From NCBI RefSeq assembly GCF_019160155.1, contig NZ_JAFNIH010000003.1, positions 32,528 through 96,527 on the forward strand: 64,000 nucleotides of DNA, given 5' to 3'. This document shows positions 37,089 through 47,712 of this stretch, piece by piece (within the stretch, counting starts at the first letter, position 1; every line of letters starts with the position of its first letter). This stretch comes from Pinisolibacter aquiterrae. Its GTDB lineage: Bacteria; Pseudomonadota; Alphaproteobacteria; Rhizobiales; Ancalomicrobiaceae. Under the pieces are notes generated by a model. It was not told where the DNA came from. It was given only the letters and a program-made list of their open reading frames with translations, and ran no database searches. The position numbers and the translations under genes are program-made.

Positions 37089-38087
37089 TCACGGCGGCAG
37101 TTGATCGTCCGGGTTGGTGCTCGGGGTCGCGGTCTCCTCGTCGCCGAGCAGCGCCTTGAAGCGATATTCGACGTCGTTGGTACGGGTGTAGCCCATCACC
37201 GGCACGTCGGGCTGAGCCCAGACGCGCGAGCGCGGCGGCAGCGTGGCGACCTGCGCCTCCGGCACCGGCGGCAGCACGACGCGGCCCTTGGCGCGGTGAC
37301 GGTCGCCGTCGAGGCCGGCGATCACCGACTGGGTGACGACGCGGCCGGGGCCGGAGCGCACCAGGGCGACGACGACCGGCTCGGCGCCCGTGTCGGGGGC
37401 CGGCCCCCAGGCGAGGCGCGGCATGGTCTTCTCGCCGAAGGGCGTGGTGAGCGAGGCGAGCGTGACCACCGGCGGCCAGCCGTCCTGCGAGGGCGGGACC
37501 ACCGCCAGCGTCGGCTTGACGAAGATCTCCTGTTCGGTCGAACGGCCGAGTGGAGACGGCGAGAACAGGCGATCGGTCTTTCCGGTGCGGTTGATGGTCG
37601 GATGGACCCGGACGGGTTCGCGCCGCTCGCCGGTGTCGACCCGGGAGGGGACCGACCCGGTGGTGACGGGTTCCTCGGCCGCGAGCGGCACCTGCTTCGG
37701 CACGTCGCGCGGCACGAGATCGGCCTCGGCGACGACGATCGGCTTGATGTCGACGACCACCGGCCTGGCGGCGACGACGATCGGCTTCTCGGCCTCGGCC
37801 TTGACGGCGACGACCAGTGGCGCGCCGTCGAGGTTGAGGGGCAATTGGTTGGCCTCACGGTGGACGGCGGCCGCGGCGGCGGCGAGGCGCACGTCGCGCA
37901 CGCCGTCCCAATCGTTCATCCAGGAGGTATCCTCGCGCATGGTCCAATGGATCGGCGGCTCGCCCGAGGGGGTCTGCCCCAGGACGGCGGCGGCGAAGAG
38001 ACCGAGGAGGAGGACGGGCGCCGTCCGCAGACGCGGGAAGGCTCTCACCCGTCGGGCCGCACGGCGGCGGTGACGATCATTCGGCAT
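37089..38087 (-). CDS. Exported Val/Pro-rich hypothetical protein (332 aa)
   Basis: Not recognised. An Arg-rich N-terminus (MPNDRHRRRAARRVRAF) followed by a hydrophobic helix (APVLLLGLFAAAVLGQ) looks like a signal peptide or anchor; the rest is Val/Pro-rich and irregular, with short repeated motifs (KPIVVAARPVVVDIKPIVVA) and few cysteines. The C-terminal part (VMGYTRTNDVEYRFKALLG) may be a small structured module. In this setting a cell-envelope-associated role is plausible but unsupported. Start at 38087 chosen as the Met preceding the basic-hydrophobic leader. Confidence 0.6.
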   Translation of the reverse strand: MPNDRHRRRAARRVRAFPRLRTAPVLLLGLFAAAVLGQTPSGEPPIHWTMREDTSWMNDWDGVRDVRLAAAAAAVHREANQLPLNLDGAPLVVAVKAEAEKPIVVAARPVVVDIKPIVVAEADLVPRDVPKQVPLAAEEPVTTGSVPSRVDTGERREPVRVHPTINRTGKTDRLFSPSPLGRSTEQEIFVKPTLAVVPPSQDGWPPVVTLASLTTPFGEKTMPRLAWGPAPDTGAEPVVVALVRSGPGRVVTQSVIAGLDGDRHRAKGRVVLPPVPEAQVATLPPRSRVWAQPDVPVMGYTRTNDVEYRFKALLGDEETATPSTNPDDQLPP

Positions 38088-38243
38088 ACGCGATACCAGC
38101 TCCGAACAGGATCGATCGGCATCGCGTCCGTTGCCGAATGGCCACGGTCCACGGAATTGCCTCCCGATCGATCCGATCATCGCTCGGTAACCTCGAGAAA
38201 TCGTTAAACGCGGTGAAATTCCGCGAGACGCCTCGCGGAAGGT

Positions 38244-39218
38244 TCAGACCGGCCGAGCGAGGCGCGCGGCGAGGTCCGCGTCGAGGCGGCGGATCGCGCC
38301 GAAGGGCCCCTCCCCGCTGCGGGCGAGGTCGGCGGCGACGGCGGCGAGGCCGCGCGCGCCGAAGCGCACCCGGACCGCGTCCTCGACCCAATGCCGGGCC
38401 TGGGCGGCGCGGCGGCCGGCGCGACGTCCGCCGGCGGCGAGCCATGCGCCATGGGCGCCGAGCGCGGCGGCGAGATCGTCGAGGCCGGTGCCGGCGGTCG
38501 AGGACACCAACACCACCGGCGCGATCCAGTCGTCGGAACCATGGCTCGCCAGCGTCAGGGCACCAGCGACGTCGGCATGGGCCCGGCGCGCGGCCGCGCC
38601 CATGTCGGCCTTGGTGACGCAGACGACGTCGGGCAGTTCCATGACGCCGGCCTTCATGAACTGCAGGCTGTCGCCGGATCCCGGTTGGATGCACAGGAGC
38701 ACGGTGTCGGCGACGAAGGCGATGTCGCCCTCCGACTGGCCGATGCCGACGCTCTCGACCACGACGAGATCGTAGACCGCGCGCATCAGGACGATCGCCG
38801 CCACCGCGTGATCGGAGAGGCCGCCGAGGCGGTCGCGCGCCGCCATCGAGCGCACGAAGACGCCCTGATCCTCCGGATCGGTCCTGAGGCGGGTGCGGTC
38901 GCCGAGGAGCGCGCCCCCGGTGAAGCGCGACGACGGGTCGACCGCGACCACGCCGACGGTGCGGCCGGCGGCGCGCGCCTCGGTCAGGATGGCGTTGGTG
39001 AGGGTCGACTTGCCGACGCCGGGCGGGCCGGTGAGGCCGAGGACGTCGCCCTTGGGGTTCGCCGTCGCCTCGTCGAGGAGCCGCGCCAGACCTTCCGAGC
39101 CATGCGCGGTCTCGATCAGGGTCAGGGCCCGGGCGACCGCCGGCTTGCCACCGGCGCGGATCGCGTCGAGCGTCGGGATCGGGGGCGTGCGCGAGGGGGC
39201 GGTCACATGTCCTGTCAT
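38244..39218 (-). CDS. meaB: Methylmalonyl-CoA mutase-associated GTPase MeaB (ArgK family)
   Basis: G3E-family GTPase that protects and reactivates adenosylcobalamin-dependent methylmalonyl-CoA mutase. Walker A GPPGVGKSTLTNAIL near residue 55, switch regions AVDPSSRFTGGALLGDRTRL and VVESVGIGQSE, base recognition VTKADMG. No mutase gene lies in the window, so it is separated from its usual partner. Three starts (39230, 39218, 39206 GTG) crowd within 25 nt; 39218 is given because an AGG lies just upstream, but the choice is weak. Confidence 0.93.
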   Translation of the reverse strand: MTGHVTAPSRTPPIPTLDAIRAGGKPAVARALTLIETAHGSEGLARLLDEATANPKGDVLGLTGPPGVGKSTLTNAILTEARAAGRTVGVVAVDPSSRFTGGALLGDRTRLRTDPEDQGVFVRSMAARDRLGGLSDHAVAAIVLMRAVYDLVVVESVGIGQSEGDIAFVADTVLLCIQPGSGDSLQFMKAGVMELPDVVCVTKADMGAAARRAHADVAGALTLASHGSDDWIAPVVLVSSTAGTGLDDLAAALGAHGAWLAAGGRRAGRRAAQARHWVEDAVRVRFGARGLAAVAADLARSGEGPFGAIRRLDADLAARLARPV

Positions 39219-39358
39219 GAGGCCTGTCATGGCGCGGGCGAGCGATTCCGTAAAGAGGCGGTTGGTCGTAGGCCGGGCGCGCGGGCGCTCGCGGCGGTCG
39301 ACGCCGGCGGCGGCCGTGATAGTGTCGGATCCCACGGGAATCGCACGAGGAAACGACG

Positions 39359-39904
39359 ATGCGCATCGGTCGAGGATCCGCCGGTCACCTCGCGGCCGCC
39401 CTGCTGTCGGCGGGGATGCTCGCGGGAGCCGCCGCGCAAGAGGCGGCCGGCCCGGCCAAGGTGCCGCCGGCGATCGCCGCCTTCGGCGACGCCATCCAGC
39501 CGGGGCCGGCCTCGCTCACCGGGCTGCACGGGCGCACCTACGTGCCGGTCTATTCGAGCGTGATGGCGATCGGCGGCAGCACCCGCATCGACTTCTCGGT
39601 GACGCTGTCGATCCACAACGGCTCGTCGACCCGGCCGATCACCATCGAGCGGATCGACTATTACGACACCGCCGGCAAGCTGGTGGAGGAACATCTGCCC
39701 GAGCCGGTGGCGATCCGCCCCTACGGCACGATCCAGGTCGTGGTCGGCCAACCCGACACGCGCGGCGGGCTCGGCGCCAACTTCATCGTCGACTGGACCT
39801 CGCCGACCGCCTCGATCGAACCGATCATCGAGGCGGTGATGCTGTCCTCGCACGGCACCCAGGGCTACAGCTTCTCCTCCGTCGGCCGCAAGGTCGAACG
39901 CTGA
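39359..39904 (+). CDS. DUF3124-type exported protein
   Basis: Secreted protein of 181 aa with a signal peptide (about residues 1-26, AALLSAGMLAGAAAQ) and a DUF3124-like domain: GRTYVPVYSSVMAIGG, DFSVTLSIHNGSSTRPITIE and YYDTAGKLVEEHL. The beta-rich domain is of unknown function and occurs in periplasmic proteins of several proteobacteria. Divergent from meaB with 140 nt between and convergent with the RHH gene. Confidence 0.75.
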   Translation: MRIGRGSAGHLAAALLSAGMLAGAAAQEAAGPAKVPPAIAAFGDAIQPGPASLTGLHGRTYVPVYSSVMAIGGSTRIDFSVTLSIHNGSSTRPITIERIDYYDTAGKLVEEHLPEPVAIRPYGTIQVVVGQPDTRGGLGANFIVDWTSPTASIEPIIEAVMLSSHGTQGYSFSSVGRKVER

Positions 39905-39926
39905 GGGCAGATCGTGCCCGTCGGTG

Positions 39927-40256
39927 TCAGGCGTTGGCGGCGAAGCCCGTCTCGGCGCGAGCCGGGATCAGGAGGCGCGGTTCGGCGACGCCGGTGACCT
40001 CGCCGGAGATCCAGCGCAAGGCGATCACCCGGAGCAGCGAGGCGAAATTGCCGACCTCGCCACGGATCTCCACCACCTCGTCGTGAAGCGTGGAGAGAAA
40101 GCGCCCGGTCGACATCTCCGAGGAGCGGGCGATTTCGTCGATGATGCGCCAGAAGGCGCCCTCGAGACGCAGGCTGGTGACGACGCCGGCGACGCGCACC
40201 GAGCGCGTCACCGGCTCGAACAGGTCGGGATCGGTGGACGCGAAGACGTGGCACAT
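39927..40256 (-). CDS. Ribbon-helix-helix domain protein (RHH_4 type)
   Basis: 109 aa. Residues ~15-75 match the alphaproteobacterial RHH_4 family: SVRVAGVVTSLRLEGAFWRI, IARSSEMSTGRFLSTLHDEV, then GEVGNFASLLRVIALRWI. The ribbon (VTSLRL) and two helices suggest a small dimeric DNA-binding protein. Not paired with a toxin; the partner genes on either side are unrelated. Targets unknown. Confidence 0.85.
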   Translation of the reverse strand: MCHVFASTDPDLFEPVTRSVRVAGVVTSLRLEGAFWRIIDEIARSSEMSTGRFLSTLHDEVVEIRGEVGNFASLLRVIALRWISGEVTGVAEPRLLIPARAETGFAANA

Positions 40257-40334
40257 GGTTCTTCCTCCCCGTGGCGCGTCTCCTCGTCCCTCTGGCGGGG
40301 CCGCGTCGAGACGCTTCGACCCCGACGCGCCGCC

Positions 40335-40913
40335 TCAGCCGTGGGTGATCCGCGTGCCGAGGACGGCGAGGAACTGCGCCATCCAGGCGGGATGGGCAGG
40401 CCAAGCCGGAGCCGTCACGAGATTACCATCGGTATGGGCGCCGTCGATGGGGATCTCGGCGTAGGTCGCGCCGGCGAGGCGCACTTCGGGCGCGCAGGCG
40501 GGATAGGCGGAGACGCCGCGACCGCGGATGACGTCGGCGGCGGCGAGGATCTGGGCGCCGTGGCAGATCGCGGCGATCGGCTTTCCCGCCGCGTCGAAGG
40601 CCCTGACGAGGGCGATGACGGCCGGGTCGAGCCGCAGATATTCGGGCGCCCGGCCGCCGGGGATGACGAGGGCGTCATAGGCGGAGGCATCGGCCGGAAA
40701 TTCGGCGGTGATCGCGAAATTGTGGCCGGGCTTTTCGGAATAGGTCTGGGCGCCCTCGAAATCGTGGATCGCGGTGGCGACGTGATCGCCCGGCGCCTTG
40801 CCGGGGCAGACGGTGGCGACGGAATGGCCGACCGCCAGCAGGATCTGGTAGGGCACCATCGCCTCGTAGTCCTCGACGTAGTCGCCGACGAGCATGAGAA
40901 TCTTCTTCGCCAT
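40335..40913 (-). CDS. DJ-1/PfpI family protein
   Basis: Class I glutamine-amidotransferase-like fold, 192 aa. The nucleophile elbow AICHGAQILA holds the conserved Cys, Glu near the N-terminus lies in LVGDYVEDYEAM, and VIPGGRAPEYLR is typical of the PfpI/YhbO branch (protein deglycase, chaperone or glyoxalase activity has been argued for members). Begins MAKKILMLVGDYVEDYE after AGAGAAACG. Cytoplasmic, monocistronic. Confidence 0.9.
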   Translation of the reverse strand: MAKKILMLVGDYVEDYEAMVPYQILLAVGHSVATVCPGKAPGDHVATAIHDFEGAQTYSEKPGHNFAITAEFPADASAYDALVIPGGRAPEYLRLDPAVIALVRAFDAAGKPIAAICHGAQILAAADVIRGRGVSAYPACAPEVRLAGATYAEIPIDGAHTDGNLVTAPAWPAHPAWMAQFLAVLGTRITHG

Positions 40914-41219
40914 CGTTTCTCTCCCGGTGAGCGCCCGGCATGCGGCCGGGACGCGGTGTCGAACCCCTCGTGCGGGGGCTTGCGACGAGCATCGGGGAAA
41001 ACGGGGCGGAAGGGGTAACAGGGGGATACTACGGAGGGGGGGCGCATCACCGGACGGAACTCTCACGTCCGAAGGCGGTCATCCCCGGCGAGGGAGCGCC
41101 GGGGATGACGGTCGGTGCGAAGGGATGTGCGCCGTGAAGAGCTCCAGGAAGCGATGGGCCGCCCGCTCACCGGAAGCGGCAACCAGGGTGGGAGTCACGA
41201 TGGAACGAGGCCACGGAAA
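40914..41219. other. Intergenic region with one repeat hairpin at the edge of the accessory patch
   Basis: 306 nt without a supported gene. It contains the hairpin at 41078-41109 and otherwise GC-rich sequence with no clear promoter or coding signal. It forms the boundary between core sequence and the lower-GC DUF2513/toxin-antitoxin patch. Confidence 0.6.
41078..41109. repeat. Dispersed palindromic repeat, copy 3 (single hairpin)
   Basis: GTCATCCCCGGCG (41078-41090), 6-nt loop, CGCCGGGGATGAC (41097-41109): a perfect 13-bp stem sharing the GTCATCCCCGG / CCGGGGATGAC arms of the longer copies at 9384 and 21258. Confidence 0.75.
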
Positions 41220-41600
41220 TTAGAGTTTGATACCCGTGTGCTCCTCAAGTTGCTTTTTGATGAACCCTTTAGCCAAATCCTTAAGGATGTCCACAGTCCA
41301 GCCGCCAGCGGCGAGTGCACCCTTCTTAGTCTTGACCCAAGTCTCGGGGTCGCGCACGGAATTGAGAAAGTCGTGCCCCTGCCACGTGAGACGCAAATCC
41401 AGCCAGTTCTTTCCCGCCAGGTTGTGGGCAGGGATCCCGCTCACGAATCCAGCCTCGTCAACAAGCATTCGCAAGTGCTCCGCGAGCTTTAAATATTCAG
41501 CATTGCCCGCATTAACAGGAAGCAAGTCCTTTAGGCCCGGTCTCTCCTTGCCTTCGATGTCGAGAAGCAACTCCCTGACATAGTCCATGTCTCTCTGCAC
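41220..41600 (-). CDS. DUF2513-like protein
   Basis: 126 aa, DNA-binding-like small protein family found in phage and mobile DNA. Matches the DUF2513 outline: QRDMDYVRELLLDIEGKE, YLKLAEHLRMLVDEAGFVSG, LRLTWQGHDFLNSVRDPETW and the C-terminal helix FIKKQLEEHTGIKL. The GTG at 41600 is chosen, with GGAGGGGG 6-13 nt upstream, giving the usual Q/K-R-D-M-D N-terminus; an ATG at 41633 would be longer. Base composition is unlike the neighbours (121 G/C of 240 bases counted at 41221-41340 and 41461-41580, against 42 of 60 in ppdK), so it looks recently acquired. Confidence 0.8.
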   Translation of the reverse strand: MQRDMDYVRELLLDIEGKERPGLKDLLPVNAGNAEYLKLAEHLRMLVDEAGFVSGIPAHNLAGKNWLDLRLTWQGHDFLNSVRDPETWVKTKKGALAAGGWTVDILKDLAKGFIKKQLEEHTGIKL

Positions 41601-41739
41601 GATTGCCCCCTCCATACATCCGACAAAGCACATCCTCAGTCGTCGGCAAAAACACCCATAAATTGTGAATTCTAAAGATTACGCCTACAAGATGAACAAC
41701 ACCCGACCAATGAGCACTCCCTCGACCGCCGAGACACCC

Positions 41740-42030
41740 CTACAACCCCTCCGGCCACTTCTGCGCCGTATGCATCACCGTCAAAATCTCGACCGTGTCC
41801 ATCCCGACCCTGTACGGCACGATGTAAGGCACGTCCGCGAAGACCAACTCTCGCGTCCCGGGGACGCGCCCGACCCGCCCCAGCGCCGGCTGCTCGGCGA
41901 GGAGTTCCACGCCCGAGACGATCCGCGCCACGACGCGGGCGGCAGCTCGCGGATCGTCGCGAGCGATGAAGGCGCCCACCTGATCCAGGCGGCGGACCGC
42001 CCGGACGGTCCAGCGGATCGTCCGCGTCAC
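41740..42030 (-). CDS. Type II toxin, RelE/ParE family
   Basis: 96 aa. MTRTIRWTVRAVRRLDQVGAF is followed by AAARVVARIVSGVELLAEQP, LGRVGRVPGTRELVFADVPY and IVPYRVGMDTVEILTVMHTA, the full ParE/RelE beta-sheet pattern. Likely inhibits gyrase (ParE) or cleaves ribosome-bound mRNA (RelE); the sequence alone does not choose. Starts with GTG at 42030, overlapping the antitoxin stop (GTGA), the normal coupling in these operons. Confidence 0.92.
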   Translation of the reverse strand: MTRTIRWTVRAVRRLDQVGAFIARDDPRAAARVVARIVSGVELLAEQPALGRVGRVPGTRELVFADVPYIVPYRVGMDTVEILTVMHTAQKWPEGL

Positions 42031-42272
42031 GGTTCACGCTCCGGCGTCGCGTATTTGCCGACGACCCGGGCGATATCCTCGGGCGAGGCGAAATCGCCCC
42101 GGTCGGCCTCGGCGAGCCCGGCCTCGATCTCCGCGATCTGCCACTCCTCGCGGGCGAGGTAGTCGTCGATGGCCTGCGCGGCGACCCACGAGCGTGATCG
42201 ATCGAGCCGGCTCGCCAATCGGTCGAGCTTGCGGGCCTTCTCGTCGTCGAGACGCACGGTGAATGCGACCAT
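42027..42272 (-). CDS. Antitoxin of the RHH/CopG type (partner of the RelE/ParE toxin)
   Basis: 81 aa, first gene of the pair. VAFTVRLDDEKARKLDRLAS forms the ribbon and first helix, and RSRSWVAAQAIDDYLAREEW the second helix of a ribbon-helix-helix DNA-binding domain; the acidic C-terminal part (QIAEIEAGLAEADRGDFASP) is the expected toxin-neutralising tail. It probably autoregulates the operon. Start at 42272. Confidence 0.9.
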   Translation of the reverse strand: MVAFTVRLDDEKARKLDRLASRLDRSRSWVAAQAIDDYLAREEWQIAEIEAGLAEADRGDFASPEDIARVVGKYATPEREP

Positions 42273-42441
42273 GGCGCGAGCCCTCCTCGGTTCCCTGTGG
42301 GTCATAATGATGATGGGTGAACCAGAGTGGTTCATCAAGGTGATTTCGTCGCCCACACCCGGGGCCGCCCTTCGGCCTGCGCCGAAATCGAAGGCGGGGC
42401 GGGGCGGGCGTGCCCCTGGTCCGCCGGCCCCTCCCGAAACG

Positions 42442-42464
42442 AAAAAGGGCGCCCGAAGGCGCCC
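42442..42464 (-). terminator. ppdK Rho-independent terminator
   Basis: On the minus strand: GGGCGCC, TTCG tetraloop, GGCGCCC, then TTTTT, 26 nt past the ppdK stop. A strong canonical UUCG-loop terminator. Confidence 0.93.
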
Positions 42465-42490
42465 CTGATCTCGTCGGTCGGCAGAAAGCC

Positions 42491-45157
<2,667 letters not shown>

Positions 45158-45636
45158 CGAACGTCTCCCATGTCGTTCACTGCGGCCGGCCGCACCCTCG
45201 AGGGGCACCCGACCACCGTGCTTCGACCCTGCTTTGCATCCCGCCCGGTGCCGTTGCAAGTCGTTTCTGACACGGATGACCATGAGCCGCGGCGGATCGT
45301 CGCGACCGGACGGCGGAAAATATCGAAATTTCTTCACCGCTCCGGGGCCTCCGCGCGGAGCGGGAAACACGCTTCACTTTCCGGCACGAACAGGCCATTC
45401 TCGCGCCGTCCGCCGGATGCGATCGCCGCCGCCCGAGCCCGCCCGGCGGGAGGGAACGGACGGGCCGGATCGACGGCTCGCCCGCCTTTCGGCGGCCACA
45501 TCCGCGGACCAGTGTGGGACGGCTCCCGCGATCGCCGCGCAGGGGCGCGCGCGGCCGGATCGGTCCGGCCGGGACATCGTCCGACGTTCTACCGCCGACG
45601 GGTCGGTTCGCCCGTCGCGATCATCGAAAGAGTTTC
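45158..45636. other. ppdK/TPR divergent intergenic region
   Basis: 479 nt. It includes an AT-rich segment around 45316-45332 (GAAAATATCGAAATTTC) and a hairpin CCGCTCCG (45337-45344)/CGGAGCGG (45356-45363). Several frames are open across it because of GC bias, but none shows a plausible start, Shine-Dalgarno and protein-like composition. It must hold the two divergent promoters. Confidence 0.6.
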
Positions 45637-47712
45637 ATGCGCATGTCGTCTGGTCGTCCCTCGTCCGCCCTCGTCCCGCCGCCGCGCGGCCTCCTCGCCG
45701 GCGCCGGCCGGACCCTTCGGACGGGCCTCGCCGCGCTCGTGATCCTGGCTCCCGGGGTCGCCGGCGCCAAGACCGGGGACGCGATGCCGGCGTTCACGGC
45801 GCCGCCGACGCTGGCGGGCGCCTATCTGGCCGGGCGCTTCGCCGGTCAATCGCGCGACGTCGCCGCCGCCGCCACCTATTTCGAGACCGCGCTGGCGCTC
45901 GATCCCGGCAACGCGGTTCTGGCGGAACGCACCTTCCAGCTGCTCGTCGCCGACGGGCGCATCCCCGAGGCGGTCCGGCTCGCCGACGAGTTGGTGCAGC
46001 GCAATCGCGGGCATGCGCTGGCGCGTCTGGTGCTCGGCGCCGACGCGCTCAAGAAGGGGCGGTTCGAGCGGGCCCGGACCCAGCTCTCGCAGATCCAGCC
46101 GCGCCCCCTCTCCGATCTCACCGTCGCCATCCTGCTCGGCTGGGCCGATGCCGGACGCGGCGACACCACCGGGGCGATCCGCACGATCGACAAGGTCGGC
46201 GGTCTCGACTGGTACGCGGTCTTCAAGAACTACCACACCGGCCTGATCGCCGAGCGCGCCGGGCGCACCGCCGAGGCGACCAAGCGGCTCGAGGCGGCCT
46301 ACAAGTCCGACACCAACGCGCTCCGGATCGTCGAGGCGTGGGTGCGCCATCTCGCCCGCACCGGGCGCGGCGAGGAGGCACTGAAGGTCCTCGCCGACTT
46401 CGAGAAGCAGGTTCCCGATCATCCGGTGATGACGGCCCTCGGCGAGGAGATCCGGGCGGGCAAGAAGCCCGCGCCGATCATCGCCGGCGCCCAGGCGGGT
46501 GCGGCCGAATTCCTCTACGGCATCGGCTCGGCGCTCGGCCGCGACGGCGGCGAGGACATCGCGGCGATGTATCTGCAGCTGGCGCTGTGGCTCGACCCCA
46601 AGGCCGAGTTGCCGCTGGTGTCGTTGGCCGGGCTGCAGGGCCAGATGAAGCAATACGACAAGGCGATCGCGCTGCTGTCGCGGATCCCGACGGCCTCGAA
46701 GCTGCGTCCGCTCGCCGACATCCAGGTCGGCCGGTTCTACACGATGGTGCAGAACTACGGCGAGGCCTCCAAGCACCTCGAGGCGGTGATCGAGCGCACG
46801 CCGAAGGACCTCGACGCGATCGTCGCGCTCGGCGACGTGCTGCGCGCCGACAAGAACTTCGCCGAAGCCGCCAAGGTCTATACCCGGGCGATCGATCAGA
46901 TCGAAAAGCCGACCAAGACCGACTGGACGTTCTTCTATTATCGCGGCATCGCCTACGAGCGGACCAAGCAGTGGCCGAAGGCCGAGGCCGACTTCTACAA
47001 GGCACTCGAGCTGATGCCGAACGAGCCGCACGTGCTCAACTATCTCGGCTATTCGTGGATCGACATGGGGATCAACCTCGACAAGGGGTTGGATCTGGTG
47101 AAGAAGGCGGTCGAGCTGAAGTCGGACGACGGCTACATCGTCGACAGCCTCGCCTGGGCCTATTACAAGCTCGGCCGCTACGACGAGGCGGTGACCGAGC
47201 TCGAGCGGGCGATCCTCCTGAAGCCCGACGATCCCGTGATCAACGATCATCTCGGCGACGCCTATTGGAAGGTCGGGCGCAGGCTCGAGGCGATGTTCCA
47301 GTGGCGTCACGCGCTCGACTTCAAGCCCGACCCCGAGGACGCCCAGAAGATTCAGAAGAAGCTCGAGGACGAGCAGAAGGCGATGTCGGTGGCGAAGCAG
47401 AACGCCGCCGCCGAGGTCGGCACCGTCGAGGCCCAGAAGGCCGCCGCCGATGCCGCTGCCGAAGCCGCGAAGGCGGCCGCCGCCGATCCGGCGCTGACGC
47501 CCGCGCCGGCCGCTCCCTCCGCCCCGAGCGAGGCGAAGCCGGAGACCACCCCGGCCGCTCCGAGCGAAGCGAAGCCCGAGGCCGCGCCGAGCGAGGCGAA
47601 GCCCGAAGCCGCTCCGACCGCCCCGGCCGAGGCGAAGCCCGAGGCTGCTCCGGCGGCTCCGGCCGAAGCGCCCCCGGCTCCGGCGGGCGCCGCCGCGCCG
47701 AAGGCGCCGTGA
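45637..47712 (+). CDS. Exported tetratricopeptide-repeat protein with Ala/Pro/Glu/Lys tail
   Basis: 691 aa. A signal peptide-like start (about residues 1-43, ending GVAGA before KTGD), then at least ten TPR-like helical pairs up to about residue 585; the best-formed are PHVLNYLGYSWIDMGINLDKG, SLAWAYYKLGRYDEAVTELE and HLGDAYWKVGRRLEAMFQW (quoted in parts of 20 or fewer). The last ~80 residues are a low-complexity tail of PSEAKPEAAP-type repeats. Commonly found directly before ispE in Rhizobiales; function unknown, presumably periplasmic scaffolding. Its TGA overlaps the ispE GTG. Confidence 0.85.
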   Translation: MRMSSGRPSSALVPPPRGLLAGAGRTLRTGLAALVILAPGVAGAKTGDAMPAFTAPPTLAGAYLAGRFAGQSRDVAAAATYFETALALDPGNAVLAERTFQLLVADGRIPEAVRLADELVQRNRGHALARLVLGADALKKGRFERARTQLSQIQPRPLSDLTVAILLGWADAGRGDTTGAIRTIDKVGGLDWYAVFKNYHTGLIAERAGRTAEATKRLEAAYKSDTNALRIVEAWVRHLARTGRGEEALKVLADFEKQVPDHPVMTALGEEIRAGKKPAPIIAGAQAGAAEFLYGIGSALGRDGGEDIAAMYLQLALWLDPKAELPLVSLAGLQGQMKQYDKAIALLSRIPTASKLRPLADIQVGRFYTMVQNYGEASKHLEAVIERTPKDLDAIVALGDVLRADKNFAEAAKVYTRAIDQIEKPTKTDWTFFYYRGIAYERTKQWPKAEADFYKALELMPNEPHVLNYLGYSWIDMGINLDKGLDLVKKAVELKSDDGYIVDSLAWAYYKLGRYDEAVTELERAILLKPDDPVINDHLGDAYWKVGRRLEAMFQWRHALDFKPDPEDAQKIQKKLEDEQKAMSVAKQNAAAEVGTVEAQKAAADAAAEAAKAAAADPALTPAPAAPSAPSEAKPETTPAAPSEAKPEAAPSEAKPEAAPTAPAEAKPEAAPAAPAEAPPAPAGAAAPKAP

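Noticed and set aside
45337..45363. Hairpin CCGCTCCG/CGGAGCGG as a terminator or riboswitch
   Set aside because: No U-tract and no downstream partner structure; located in a divergent promoter region, so only noted in the region entry.
45589..47310. A 573-codon minus-strand frame antisense to the TPR protein
   Set aside because: TPR repeats on the plus strand are clear; the antisense frame has no recognisable features.
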